Of a DNA stretch of 64,000 nt, positions 24,963-33,051 are shown in pieces. The position numbers were made by a program, and so were the translations under genes. The notes under the pieces were generated by a model. The model made no database searches and had not been told where the DNA came from. It worked only from the letters and a program-made list of their open reading frames with translations. Every line of letters starts with the position of its first letter. The first letter of the stretch is position 1. The stretch comes from Eubacteriales bacterium (GTDB lineage: Bacteria > Bacillota > Clostridia > Oscillospirales > Oscillospiraceae), in contig JAUNND010000001.1 in NCBI GenBank assembly GCA_030531595.1, positions 1 to 64,000 on the forward strand. The letters are read 5' to 3'.

Positions 24963-26810
24963 ATGAAAATGAGTTCATTAATTCTCGTATCTGTTCTCCT
25001 GCCTGTGGCGGCAGGCTTCCTCACATGGCTTGTCGGAAGAAAGGGCAAAAACGGCGCGGCAAAATACATCAGCCTGATCACCGTTGCTCTTGAATATGTT
25101 TTCACATTCATGCTGATGCGCTATATCGGCAAGAACGTCACCATTCCTGCCGTATTCACCGTTGATCTGCACTTTCAGGTCACAGCCTTCCAGCTTACCC
25201 TTGTCGGACTTGCCTGCTTTGCATGGCTCATGAGCACTCTGATGTGCTTAAAGACCGACGATCAGGCGCGTTTCAGAATGTTCTCTCTCATGTCTCTCGG
25301 CATGACAGTAGGCGCATTCTTAGCCGCCGACTTTGTTACGCTCGTTGTATTCTTTGTCATTATGAGCATAGTAAACTGGTTTGTCGTGCTGCACAACGGC
25401 GATGAAAAGGCATACAACGCCGGTAACTCCTACATCGGATCCGCTATCATCAGCACCATGCTCACCATGATGGGTATGTTCATGATGCACCATATCGGCG
25501 AGTCTCTGAGCTTTAAGACCATTGCCGAGGTCATCCCCGAGGTAGAAAAGAACGCGACCTTCTATACCGCCGGTATTCTCATAACGATAGGTTATCTCAC
25601 CAATGCCTCGGTATTTCCGTTCCATACATGGCAGTCAAAGACCTACGGCGCGGCCCCCGCAGTCGGCTCCGCGTTTATGTCCTCCGCCGTTTCCAGAGTC
25701 GGTGTGTTTGCCGTGTGCGTTGTCAGCACGGTTATCTTTGCCGGTGACGCGACCTTCGGCATGATACTTCTCGTGCTTGCCTGCCTCACAATGCTTGCCG
25801 GCGGCGTGTTCGCCATCTTTGCTTCAAATATGAAGCGCATGATAGCCAATGTCGCAATGGCACAGAGCGGAATGATCTTCCTCGGCGTTGCTCTGAGCGT
25901 TATTTTCGGTGCCGACGGCGCCTCAGCCGCAAAGGGTGCCGTAATGCAGACCGTCAGCGCATCTCTCAGCGTGCTGTGCCTGTATCTGTGCGCTGCCGCC
26001 GTTGAGTGCAAGTGCGGCTGCACCTGCCTCAACTCCGTCAAGGGCGCGGGCAAGGGCAAGATCGCTCTTATGGTCGCCTTTATCGTTGCCTCTTTCGGTG
26101 TTGTCGGTATTCCCGTATTCGGCGGCTTTGCCGGAATTAGCGCACTGTATGTAAGCGCGGGTGCTTACCTATGGGCGCAGTATGCTCTGGTCGTTTCCTT
26201 AGGCCTTGTATTGCTTGCCCTTGCAAAGCTGTTCGCCGTGGTGTTTCTTGACAAGACCGGCGAGGAGAGCGGAAAGCTTTGCACCTTGAGTAATGTCGTT
26301 CTGATCGTTTCGGCAGTAGGCATAGTATATGCCGGTCTGACTGTCGGAAAACTTGCCGATATCTGCCTGCCCTTCTTCGGCTTTGAGAGCGCGGAGTATG
26401 AGGTAAGCTATATGTTCATCATCAAGGAGATCGCCATTGCCGCTGTATGCTACTGTCTGTTCGGACGTATGCTGCACAAGAAGGAAGGCAAGTATGTCAA
26501 CGCATGGCCTGAGGGACTTGACCTTGAGGAAAAGTTCTACCGTCCTCTGTTCATGACTGTTCTGCCCTACATCGGCGGCTTCTGCGCAAGGCTTGCGGGA
26601 AGTGTGTTTGACTGGATAGTTTCCGGCTGTGACATGATCATCAAGCGCGGCAATGAGAATATCGCCGCAAAGAACGAGGATGACAAGTTTGCCGTTTACC
26701 CCAAGGATATGGAGACCTCACGCGGCACAGCCTCCACACTCGCCTACGGTCTCGCGCTTGCCGGTATGGTACTGGTCGCGACCTTCGCATGGGTCCTTCT
26801 GAGACTGTGA
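24963..26810 (+). CDS. Divergent NuoL-like subunit lacking key residues (fourth of four)
   Basis: A 615-residue membrane protein with about sixteen hydrophobic segments; start ATG 24963 after GGGGAGGG. The fold is recognisable from GYLTNASVFPFHTWQSKTYG and SSAVSRVGVFAV, which align with KAGIMPLHDWLPTAHP and SGTVTKAGVLGI of its neighbour. But the helix-5 glutamate is replaced (LVVFFVIMSIVNW against MFFECLTLASF), the first lysine is asparagine (TNAS), the WLP is WQS, and the second lysine is arginine. I infer that it may be structural or regulatory instead of pumping. The C-terminal extension of ~130 residues holds LEEKFYRPLFMTVLPYIGGF, like the lateral-helix end of NuoL-type proteins. A strong terminator follows. 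Confidence 0.8.
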   Translation: MKMSSLILVSVLLPVAAGFLTWLVGRKGKNGAAKYISLITVALEYVFTFMLMRYIGKNVTIPAVFTVDLHFQVTAFQLTLVGLACFAWLMSTLMCLKTDDQARFRMFSLMSLGMTVGAFLAADFVTLVVFFVIMSIVNWFVVLHNGDEKAYNAGNSYIGSAIISTMLTMMGMFMMHHIGESLSFKTIAEVIPEVEKNATFYTAGILITIGYLTNASVFPFHTWQSKTYGAAPAVGSAFMSSAVSRVGVFAVCVVSTVIFAGDATFGMILLVLACLTMLAGGVFAIFASNMKRMIANVAMAQSGMIFLGVALSVIFGADGASAAKGAVMQTVSASLSVLCLYLCAAAVECKCGCTCLNSVKGAGKGKIALMVAFIVASFGVVGIPVFGGFAGISALYVSAGAYLWAQYALVVSLGLVLLALAKLFAVVFLDKTGEESGKLCTLSNVVLIVSAVGIVYAGLTVGKLADICLPFFGFESAEYEVSYMFIIKEIAIAAVCYCLFGRMLHKKEGKYVNAWPEGLDLEEKFYRPLFMTVLPYIGGFCARLAGSVFDWIVSGCDMIIKRGNENIAAKNEDDKFAVYPKDMETSRGTASTLAYGLALAGMVLVATFAWVLLRL

Positions 26811-26821
26811 TACAAAAACAG

Positions 26822-26856
26822 AAATTGCCTTCGTCGTATGACGGAGGCAATTTTTT
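26822..26856 (+). terminator. Rho-independent terminator of the antiporter operon
   Basis: A 13-bp stem (AATTGCCTTCGTC with GACGGAGGCAATT, one G-U pair) with a tiny loop is followed at once by TTTTTT (26851-26856), 12 bp after the last stop codon. Confidence 0.92.
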
Positions 26857-26859
26857 ACG

Positions 26860-26888
26860 TTGACAAAGGTAACAATTTGTCATAAAAT
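26860..26888 (+). promoter_or_regulatory. Promoter of the peptide deformylase gene
   Basis: A consensus -35 TTGACA (26860-26865) and -10 TAAAAT (26883-26888) spaced 17 bp lie just after the terminator. A GC-rich repeat (26921-26944) separates it from the def start, in the transcribed leader. Confidence 0.8.
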
Positions 26889-26920
26889 TGAGTATGTAAG
26901 GCGAATTATCAAAAAATAAT

Positions 26921-26944
26921 GTAGGGCGGGGGCTTGCTCCCGCC
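26921..26944. repeat. Partial copy of the GC-rich repeat
   Basis: These 24 bases are the exact reverse complement of 11311-11334 in the larger element. The segment can fold on itself (GGCGGGGGC / GCTCCCGCC). It lies in the 5' leader of def and may be a relic of the same dispersed repeat family. Confidence 0.65.
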
Positions 26945-26969
26945 GTTAAATAAGAAATCGGTGAAGTAT

Positions 26970-27464
26970 ATGATAAGAGAAATACTGAAATTAGGCGATC
27001 CGCGCTTATACGAAAAATCCTCAAAGGTCACGGAGAAGGACTTTGAGTTTCTGCCCCTCTGGGCGGAGGATCTGCACGATACGCTTCTTGAATACCGCAG
27101 GACATACGGGGCTGGCAGGGCGATAGCCGCACCGCAGATCGGCATAAAAAAGCGTATCATCTATATGCTGACGGATAAGGAGTATATTTTCATAAACCCC
27201 GTGCTCACATTCCCCTCAAAGGAGAAGTACGAGGTCATGGACGACTGTATGTCCTTCCCGGGGCTGTGCGTGAAGGTAAGACGCTACCGCTATGCCGAAA
27301 TATCCTACCTTGACGGCAATATGCAGCCGCAGACCATGCGGCTTTCGGGCGATTATTCCGAGCTTTTGCAGCATGAGTACGACCATTTAGACGGCATACT
27401 CGCCACCATGCGTGCGATAGACGAAAAGTCATTTTATATGATGCAGATGAAAAGAGATGTTTAA
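26970..27464 (+). CDS. def: Peptide deformylase
   Basis: A metalloenzyme that removes the formyl group from nascent proteins. Motif 1 is [12 protein letters not shown] (near residues 46-57), motif 2 is DDCMSFPG with the metal-binding cysteine (family usual is EGCLS), and motif 3 is [11 protein letters not shown] with the HEXXH metal site. The 164-residue length is typical. The start is ATG 26970 ([13 protein letters not shown]); the open frame reaches back to 26934 inside the repeat. Its ribosome-binding site is weak. It meets the Vat-like gene tail to tail with 4 bp overlap. Confidence 0.93.
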   Translation: MIREILKLGDPRLYEKSSKVTEKDFEFLPLWAEDLHDTLLEYRRTYGAGRAIAAPQIGIKKRIIYMLTDKEYIFINPVLTFPSKEKYEVMDDCMSFPGLCVKVRRYRYAEISYLDGNMQPQTMRLSGDYSELLQHEYDHLDGILATMRAIDEKSFYMMQMKRDV

Positions 27465-28105
27465 TCACTCAAAAGCTCTCTGATCTGTTTTTTTACTTTT
27501 TCAATGTCACTGTTGGTCAGTATCGGGATAAGTCTGTTGATTTCCTCAATGCTCTTATCCCACCATTTCCATTCAAGCAGCAGAGCGATCATTTCATCGT
27601 CAAAGCGTTTGCGGATAGCTCTTGCGCTGTTGCCGACAACGACGGTATAGGGGGCGACATCACTCCCGACAACGCTGCCGGCACCTATGATGGCGCCGTC
27701 ACCGATGTGTACACCGGGCAGGATAGTTGCGTTCTGCCCTATCCAGACATCGTTGCCGATGACGGTATCGCCCTTGAACGGCATATCCTCGGTCTTTGGC
27801 GGCTCCATGCTCCAGCCCTCTAAAGTGTAAAAAGGGAAGGTGGAGACAGCGTTCATCTGGTGATTTGCGTCATTCATCACAAACTCAACGCCGGAGGCAA
27901 TCTGACAGAATTTGCCGATAATGAGCCTGTCCCTGCTCCACGGATAAAAGTGAGTAACATGGCTTTCAAATTCACTGTCGGCGATATAGGTAAAATCTCC
28001 GACAATGATGTTTGCGTTTTTAAGCGTGGGTTTTATATAGATCTCTTTGTCGTATCCGACGATCGGATGGATCGTATTCGGATCCGGCATTTTTTTATCG
28101 CTCAT
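27461..28105 (-). CDS. Vat-like xenobiotic O-acetyltransferase
   Basis: A left-handed beta-helix (hexapeptide repeat) acetyltransferase of 214 residues, the size of streptogramin A acetyltransferases. [20 protein letters not shown] contains the equivalent of the catalytic histidine region, and [20 protein letters not shown] with [20 protein letters not shown] are hexapeptide turns. The C-terminal helical part [20 protein letters not shown] also matches Vat/CatB-type proteins. It could acetylate streptogramin A or another hydroxyl compound; which one cannot be read here. GGGGTGA lies 6 nt before the ATG. It lies 14 bp after an ABC exporter fusion gene, an arrangement that fits drug defence. 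Confidence 0.78.
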   Translation of the reverse strand: MSDKKMPDPNTIHPIVGYDKEIYIKPTLKNANIIVGDFTYIADSEFESHVTHFYPWSRDRLIIGKFCQIASGVEFVMNDANHQMNAVSTFPFYTLEGWSMEPPKTEDMPFKGDTVIGNDVWIGQNATILPGVHIGDGAIIGAGSVVGSDVAPYTVVVGNSARAIRKRFDDEMIALLLEWKWWDKSIEEINRLIPILTNSDIEKVKKQIRELLSD

Positions 28106-28119
28106 CGCTTTTCACCCCG

Positions 28120-30477
28120 TCATATACTCCTGCTCATCGTGAAAACGTTATAGCGCTCCTGCTCTATCACGCAGCCTGTGGGTTTAAATCCCGCCGAGGT
28201 CCAGAACGCAGCTGCTTCGGTGTTGGCTTCGATGACACCGAGCTCCAGATAATTATACCCCTGCGCGGAAAGGGAGGCGCGGACATCCGCAAAGATCTGT
28301 GAGCCGATGCCTTGACCCTGACGGCTTGCATCCACCATAAACCAGCCGATGAAAGCCTGTCCTTCTTCCTTATAGTCGGTGATCAGATCAAGGATGGCGA
28401 CAAGAGCTCCATCCTTGTCCCAGAAGCCGACAAAATGCTTCTGAGAAGGCTTGGTGCCGTCCGGAAAGTCGCTGATGACCTCGGTCAGATTGCGCTTTGT
28501 CGGTTCGGTCTTCGTGTAGCGGTAATAACGGCGGTTTTCTCTGCACAGTTGGTAAACATCGCTTATCTCGCCCTCGGTGATGGGCTTTACAGTGTAATCA
28601 GTTGAAAAGCTTTCAATATCAAGACTGTCCCCGGATGCGTCGTTTTCATAATCGATGGCGGCGCGGAACTGCGTCTCATAGAGCTCACGGTAAACGCCGT
28701 TGAGCGCGAGCAGCTCCTCGTGCGTACCCTGTTCGGCAATGACGCCGTCCGATACGACCAATATGCTGTCGGCTTTGAGGATGGTGGAGAGCCTGTGGGC
28801 GATGACGATGCTAGTGCGACCCTGCATCATGGTTTCCAGCGCGTCCTGAATGGCGTTTTCGGATATGGAGTCGAGCGCCGAGGTTGCCTCGTCCAGAATA
28901 AGTATCTTCGGGTTTTTGAGGATGACCCGAGCGATGGAGATCCTCTGCTTCTCGCCGCCGGAGAGCTTTAAGCCGCGATTGCCTACGGGAGTGTCAAGCC
29001 CCTGCGGCTGCCTCATCAGAAAATCATATATGTTGGCTTTTTTACAGGCGTCGATGATCTCCTCTTCTGTGGCATCGTCCTTCGCGTAGAGAAGATTGTC
29101 GCGAATCGTGCCGTTGAAAAGATATGTATCCTGTGTGACGATGCCTATGTTGGAGCGGAGATATTTCAGATCCATGTCGCGCACATTGACACCTGCGATG
29201 CTGACGCTGCCGCCGATGGTATCGTACAGGCGGGGAATCATGTTGATGATGGTCGATTTGCCGGAGCCGGAGGGACCGACGATGGCGTACATTTTCCCGC
29301 CCGGGACGGTGAAGCTGACGTCGGTCAGCAGAGGCTTGTCCTCGGAATAGTGGAACTGTACGTGCTCAAAGACAATATCCTGCTTCTCCATAGGCGGCTG
29401 CTTCCCGTTCTCGGGGGACTGAATAGTGATCGGACGGTCAAGATAGTCAAAAATTCTCGTAAAGAGCGCCAGAGATCTCGTGAAAGAGACGCCGAGATCA
29501 AGAAGACTCTCAACGGGTCTGTACAGTCGGTTTATGAGGGCTACGGTCGCCGTGATCGTACCGACGGACAGTGCGGGGTTGACGTTGTTTATCAGGAAAT
29601 AGCCGCCTGCAAGATAGATCAGCAGAGGACCTACCTGCGTGAAAAGCCCCATGACGACCCGGAACCATCTTCCGCTTCGTGACTCTCTGAGCGCGATCTG
29701 TGTCGCCTCGTCGTTTATGTGCACAAAGTTGTCGTATTCTTTTTCCTCTCTTGTGAAGAGCTTGAGGAGCATTGAACCGGAAACGCTGAGAGTTTCGTTG
29801 ATGACCTGATTGAGTTCATCGCTTTTTGCCTGACTTTCGGTAAGCAGCTTGAAGCGCGTGTTGCCGACGCTTCTCGAGGGGATAATGAGCAGCGGGATGA
29901 CCAGCATACCGACAAGCGCCAGCTCCCAGCTCATGGAAAAAAGAGCCACGGCTGTCGTCACAACAGTCGCGATATTGCTGACGGCACTTGTCAGAGTGCC
30001 GCTGATGACGGAGGAAACGCCGGAGATGTCCGTGTTCATGCGCGTCACGATATCGCCCTGCTTTTCGGTCGTAAAGAAGGCGTGAGGCATATATTCAAGA
30101 TGCCTGTACATCTGGTTTTTCATGTCAAAGATGATCTTCTGAGAGATCCAGGAGTTGATATAGCTCTCCAGAATACCGACGAGCTGGCTAGCGAAAACGG
30201 CGACGAACGCGGCAAGGCAGAGCCGGATAAGCTGTATCATGTTCCGGTCGACCAGTGCCTTGTCCACGATCTTACCGATAATGATCGAGGGGAGAAGTCC
30301 CAGCGCCGAGCTGAGCAGGATTGCCAGAAAAACAAAGAAAAACTGAAGCTTGTACGGTTTAAGGTAGCCTAAGATCCGTAAAAGCAGCTCCTTTGTGACT
30401 TTCGGCATATTGTTTTTTTCTTCCTCTGTCAGATGTCCGCGTATGGCAGCGCCTGCGCCGTTTCTCATACCGCCCAT
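28120..30477 (-). CDS. ABC exporter (MsbA/LmrA type) fused to a GNAT acetyltransferase
   Basis: A 785-residue protein. Residues ~30-335 are a six-helix type I exporter domain. The nucleotide-binding domain has Walker A GPSGSGKST (near residue 405), signature LSGGEKQR, Walker B ILILDEATSALD and the switch AHR. About 40 residues after the end of the ABC part begins a GNAT domain (~630-785) with acetyl-CoA loop DASRQGQGIGSQIF and YLELGVIEANTEAAAFWTSA. ABC half-exporters normally end near residue 600, so this is a true fusion. It likely acts as a homodimer that pumps out a compound, with the acetylase modifying it or another amine. It has its own promoter and precedes the Vat-like gene. Confidence 0.88.
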   Translation of the reverse strand: MGGMRNGAGAAIRGHLTEEEKNNMPKVTKELLLRILGYLKPYKLQFFFVFLAILLSSALGLLPSIIIGKIVDKALVDRNMIQLIRLCLAAFVAVFASQLVGILESYINSWISQKIIFDMKNQMYRHLEYMPHAFFTTEKQGDIVTRMNTDISGVSSVISGTLTSAVSNIATVVTTAVALFSMSWELALVGMLVIPLLIIPSRSVGNTRFKLLTESQAKSDELNQVINETLSVSGSMLLKLFTREEKEYDNFVHINDEATQIALRESRSGRWFRVVMGLFTQVGPLLIYLAGGYFLINNVNPALSVGTITATVALINRLYRPVESLLDLGVSFTRSLALFTRIFDYLDRPITIQSPENGKQPPMEKQDIVFEHVQFHYSEDKPLLTDVSFTVPGGKMYAIVGPSGSGKSTIINMIPRLYDTIGGSVSIAGVNVRDMDLKYLRSNIGIVTQDTYLFNGTIRDNLLYAKDDATEEEIIDACKKANIYDFLMRQPQGLDTPVGNRGLKLSGGEKQRISIARVILKNPKILILDEATSALDSISENAIQDALETMMQGRTSIVIAHRLSTILKADSILVVSDGVIAEQGTHEELLALNGVYRELYETQFRAAIDYENDASGDSLDIESFSTDYTVKPITEGEISDVYQLCRENRRYYRYTKTEPTKRNLTEVISDFPDGTKPSQKHFVGFWDKDGALVAILDLITDYKEEGQAFIGWFMVDASRQGQGIGSQIFADVRASLSAQGYNYLELGVIEANTEAAAFWTSAGFKPTGCVIEQERYNVFTMSRSI

Positions 30478-30545
30478 AATGCTCCTCCGTTCGGCATTGC
30501 CGCAACCGTAATCTGCGATATCTCTTAAATGCCTATTGTGACATT

Positions 30546-30574
30546 ATTTTATGCCGTTTAATAAGATATGTCAA
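30546..30574 (-). promoter_or_regulatory. Promoter of the ABC exporter-acetyltransferase operon
   Basis: On the minus strand, consensus -35 TTGACA (30574-30569) and -10 TAAAAT (30551-30546) are 17 bp apart, about 70 bp upstream of the ATG at 30477. The rest of the 190-bp space toward the cot genes holds no clear housekeeping promoter; CATATGAT near 30634 is only weakly like a sporulation sigma-E -10. Confidence 0.72.
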
Positions 30575-30670
30575 ATAAATTAAGAAAATGAAGCAGCGCT
30601 ATTCTCTGCCTTTGTCAAGTTCCGGTAAAGATGCATATGATGGTACGGAACAGATAAAGGAGGAAACAAC

Positions 30671-31093
30671 TTGAATAATAACGATCATAAAACCGGGACA
30701 CTGCCGCAGTCTGCTCCGCTTGCGGCGGCATATGTTCCCGTTCAGAGGGCGGCACGACCCTCTTATGAAGCAAACGAGGCGCTTTCCCGCGGTACTTTGT
30801 TTCCGGGTCTTGATCTGCCCTTCATGAACAGCATCAACGGCCTTCAGCCGGACAGCGCCCTCAGCGAGCTGCAGGCGATATGCTTTGCCGCTCATGAGCT
30901 TGAGCTTTATCTTGATACGCACAGGGATGACAGAAGAGCATTTGAAGCCTTAAAGTCGTTTCTGGCGCTCAAACAGGAGGCGCAGAACAGATATATTCAA
31001 AAATACGGTCCGCTCCGCAAGGAAGACCTCATTGATCTGGAAGGCTTCTCGTGGACTGAGGATCCGTGGCCGTGGGATTACAGGGAGGCGTGA
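30671..31093 (+). CDS. cotJA-cotJB: CotJA-CotJB fused spore-coat protein
   Basis: A 140-residue protein that joins two normally separate coat proteins. Residues ~15-55 read like CotJA (PLAAAYVPVQ, then ALSRGTLFPGLDLPF). Residues ~65-140 read like CotJB (LQAICFAAHELELYLDTHRD, YIQKYGPLR and the end WTEDPWPWDY). The start is TTG 30671, 7 nt after AAAGGAGG. CotJ proteins assemble in the inner spore coat. cotJC follows after 3 bp, giving the usual cotJA-B-C order. Mother-cell (sigma-E) control is expected from the family but not shown clearly here. Confidence 0.85.
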   Translation: MNNNDHKTGTLPQSAPLAAAYVPVQRAARPSYEANEALSRGTLFPGLDLPFMNSINGLQPDSALSELQAICFAAHELELYLDTHRDDRRAFEALKSFLALKQEAQNRYIQKYGPLRKEDLIDLEGFSWTEDPWPWDYREA

Positions 31094-31096
31094 GAA

Positions 31097-31300
31097 ATGT
31101 TCGTATATGAAAAGAAACTTCAATACCCCGTAAGGATAAAGAACCCCAATCCCGCGCTTGCGAAATTCATCATATCCCAGTACGGCGGACCGGACGGAGA
31201 GCTCGGTGCGTCCCTGCGGTATCTGAGCCAGCGCTATTCCATGCCGTACCCGGAGCTTAAGGGCCTGCTGACCGATATCGGCACAGAGCTGTCACGATAA
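31097..31300 (+). pseudogene. cotJC: cotJC 5' part, cut off by the genomic island
   Basis: The first 64 codons are typical CotJC (manganese-catalase-like coat protein): FVYEKKLQYPVRIKNPNPAL, QYGGPDGELGASLRYLSQRY and LLTDIGTE. Family members go on with about 125 more residues, starting EELAHLE. Here the match ends after Glu64 (31286-31288) and the frame reads LSR and stops. The rest of the gene is not found on either strand of the window. The serine recombinase gene overlaps from the opposite strand, so the break is best explained as site-specific integration. If the element excises in the mother cell, the gene could be rebuilt, as for sigK/skin; otherwise it is dead. Confidence 0.85.
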
Positions 31301-32907
31301 CACACCCCATCCGCTTCTCCGACCCTTTCTTTCCGCTTCAGATCCTGCAATTTGTCGAGGACAAAGACCCATTTCTGCGGAAGCAGATTCAGCCGAAGCT
31401 CTACCCGGTTGTCGCGGCAGACCGTCAGATGGTCGAGAACGTTCTTATAGAACACCTCGCTCTGCGTGTCGCCGTGTACGATGGCGGTGACCTCGCGTTT
31501 CACATCCGCCTTGAGTGCATCGAGATCGTAGTGCAGTGCCGCTTTCTGTCGGACGGTTTGTAATCTGCTTTGCAGATCGGCAAGCTGTCCGTCATATTTT
31601 TCGTTCATCATTCTCATTTCCTCCTTGGTAACGGTTTTGGAAAAGAAGGCGTCGAGCACGTCTTCTTTTTTTTGTGTGATTTTCTCGATTTCATATTGAA
31701 GCTTTTCTTCGGTGTCCGCGCTGATATTCTCGCCCGCGCGGATCGCTTCTGCCGCCAGTGCGGTCACGTTGTTAATGACCCACGCCGTGTCCATCTGGAG
31801 CGACTGCAGACCCTGCTTCACGATTTCCATAGCAGCATCGTCCCGGATCATTTTGCCGATACTGCACCCGACCTCATTGCCCTGCGCGTCCGTGTGACGG
31901 GTACCCTCATTTATAGCTGTAAAGCAGCCCCAGCGTTTATAAAAACTGCCGTCCCGGCGGTATTTCTTCCGGGAAACAAAGCTCGCGCCGCATTCGCCGC
32001 ATTTGATCTTGCCGGAGAAGACATAGCGGTTGGAGTGACCGGCTCCCAGCTCGCCGTGGTAGTTTCGCTTTTTCAGTTCCGCCTGCACGATGTTCCACAG
32101 CTCCCGGTCGATGATCGGTTCGTGGTGATCAGTCAGACAGACCATTTCTTCCTCACCGTGGTTGTACTTCTTGGCGTGGGTCAGATAATCCGGCGTGAAG
32201 GTCTTTTTCTGCACCAGATCGCCGACGTACTTTTCGTTTTTCAGAATCTTGACGATATGACTGTTCGACCAGTTGGTGTTGCCGTTGTAGGTTCGATACC
32301 CGGCTTCCCGCAGCTCCCGTGCGATCACGGAGGTGCCTTTCTTTTCCACACCGTACTTGTGGAAAATTAGGCTCACGACCTCGGCTCCTTCGGGGTTGAT
32401 CGTCATTTTCCCGTCCTTCACGTCATAGCCGAGCATGGAGGTACCGAATACCACGCCGCGCTCCATCTGCCGGGTCTGCCCCCATTTGACGCGGGAGGAG
32501 GTCTTGCGGCTTTCCTCCTGCGCAATACTGCCCATGATGGAGAGCCGCAGCTCCGCGTCCGGCTCCAGCGTGCTGATGCCGTCGTTCATGAACAGCACGC
32601 CGATGCCGAGGGCTTTCAGCTCGCGGGTATAGGAGATCGTATCGAGAATATTTCGGGAAAAGCGGCTGACCTCTTTGGTGATAATCAGCTTAAATTTGCC
32701 CATGCGGGCGTCGTTGATCATGCGGTTGAACTGGGCGCGCTTTTTCGTGGAAGTGCCTGTAATGCCTTCATCGGCATAGATCTCGTACAGCTCCCAATCC
32801 GGCTGGCGGTCTATGTATTCGCGGAAATAACGCTGTTGGGATTCAAAGGAATTGAGCTGATCGTCCTTATCCGTGGACACGCGGCAGTAGCTTGCTACGG
32901 AAATCAT
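31234..32907 (-). CDS. Large serine recombinase (integrase)
   Basis: A 557-residue site-specific recombinase. The N-terminal resolvase domain starts VASYCRVSTDKDDQLNSFES with the nucleophile serine in CRVSTD (Ser11). ITKEVSRFSRNILDTISYTR and EESRKTSSRVKWG follow. A recombinase domain, a zinc ribbon (CGECGASF near residues 302-309, with later cysteines in RWGCF and GCSIG) and a coiled coil (~395-465) complete the usual layout. It would integrate and excise the island at cotJC. The last ~18 codons (31234-31288) lie in host cotJC DNA, so its C-terminus changes when the element leaves. No excisionase is recognisable next to it. A ribosome-binding site AAGAGGAGGTG precedes the ATG. Confidence 0.93.
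   Translation of the reverse strand: MISVASYCRVSTDKDDQLNSFESQQRYFREYIDRQPDWELYEIYADEGITGTSTKKRAQFNRMINDARMGKFKLIITKEVSRFSRNILDTISYTRELKALGIGVLFMNDGISTLEPDAELRLSIMGSIAQEESRKTSSRVKWGQTRQMERGVVFGTSMLGYDVKDGKMTINPEGAEVVSLIFHKYGVEKKGTSVIARELREAGYRTYNGNTNWSNSHIVKILKNEKYVGDLVQKKTFTPDYLTHAKKYNHGEEEMVCLTDHHEPIIDRELWNIVQAELKKRNYHGELGAGHSNRYVFSGKIKCGECGASFVSRKKYRRDGSFYKRWGCFTAINEGTRHTDAQGNEVGCSIGKMIRDDAAMEIVKQGLQSLQMDTAWVINNVTALAAEAIRAGENISADTEEKLQYEIEKITQKKEDVLDAFFSKTVTKEEMRMMNEKYDGQLADLQSRLQTVRQKAALHYDLDALKADVKREVTAIVHGDTQSEVFYKNVLDHLTVCRDNRVELRLNLLPQKWVFVLDKLQDLKRKERVGEADGVCYRDSSVPISVSRPLSSGYGME
31265..31300. other. Left attachment junction (attL) of the island
   Basis: Homology of cotJC stops after 31288 within GATATCGGCACAGAG, so the crossover lies at or a little before this point. 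The large serine recombinase gene begins immediately on the other side and even ends inside the host sequence. The matching right junction, with the 3' part of cotJC, must lie beyond 64000. The exact core dinucleotide cannot be fixed with one junction only. Confidence 0.7.
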
Positions 32908-33018
32908 GTTTTCACCTCCTCTTGGTGACAGGTTTATTATCGCAAATGTCTCTCACTTTTGCGAATGTGCGGAATAAAAAAATCAATCAATTCCTCTTTT
33001 CTTTTTTTTTATCTGTGT

Positions 33019-33024
33019 TATACT
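33019..33024 (+). promoter_or_regulatory. Extended -10 promoter of the GNAT gene pair
   Basis: TGTTATACT (TG plus TATACT at 33019-33024) follows a T-rich run and lies 28 bp upstream of the ATG. No good -35 is seen at the right distance, as is common for extended -10 promoters. Confidence 0.45.
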
Positions 33025-33051
33025 AATAACAGGGTAAGTGAGGTGACGGAT

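Noticed and set aside
17950..26810. Membrane-bound hydrogenase or complex I operon
   Set aside because: Only antiporter-type subunits are present; no NiFe subunit, NuoB/C/D/I or NADH module lies nearby.
31200..31320. tRNA gene as the integration target
   Set aside because: No tRNA-like fold is present; the target is clearly the cotJC reading frame.
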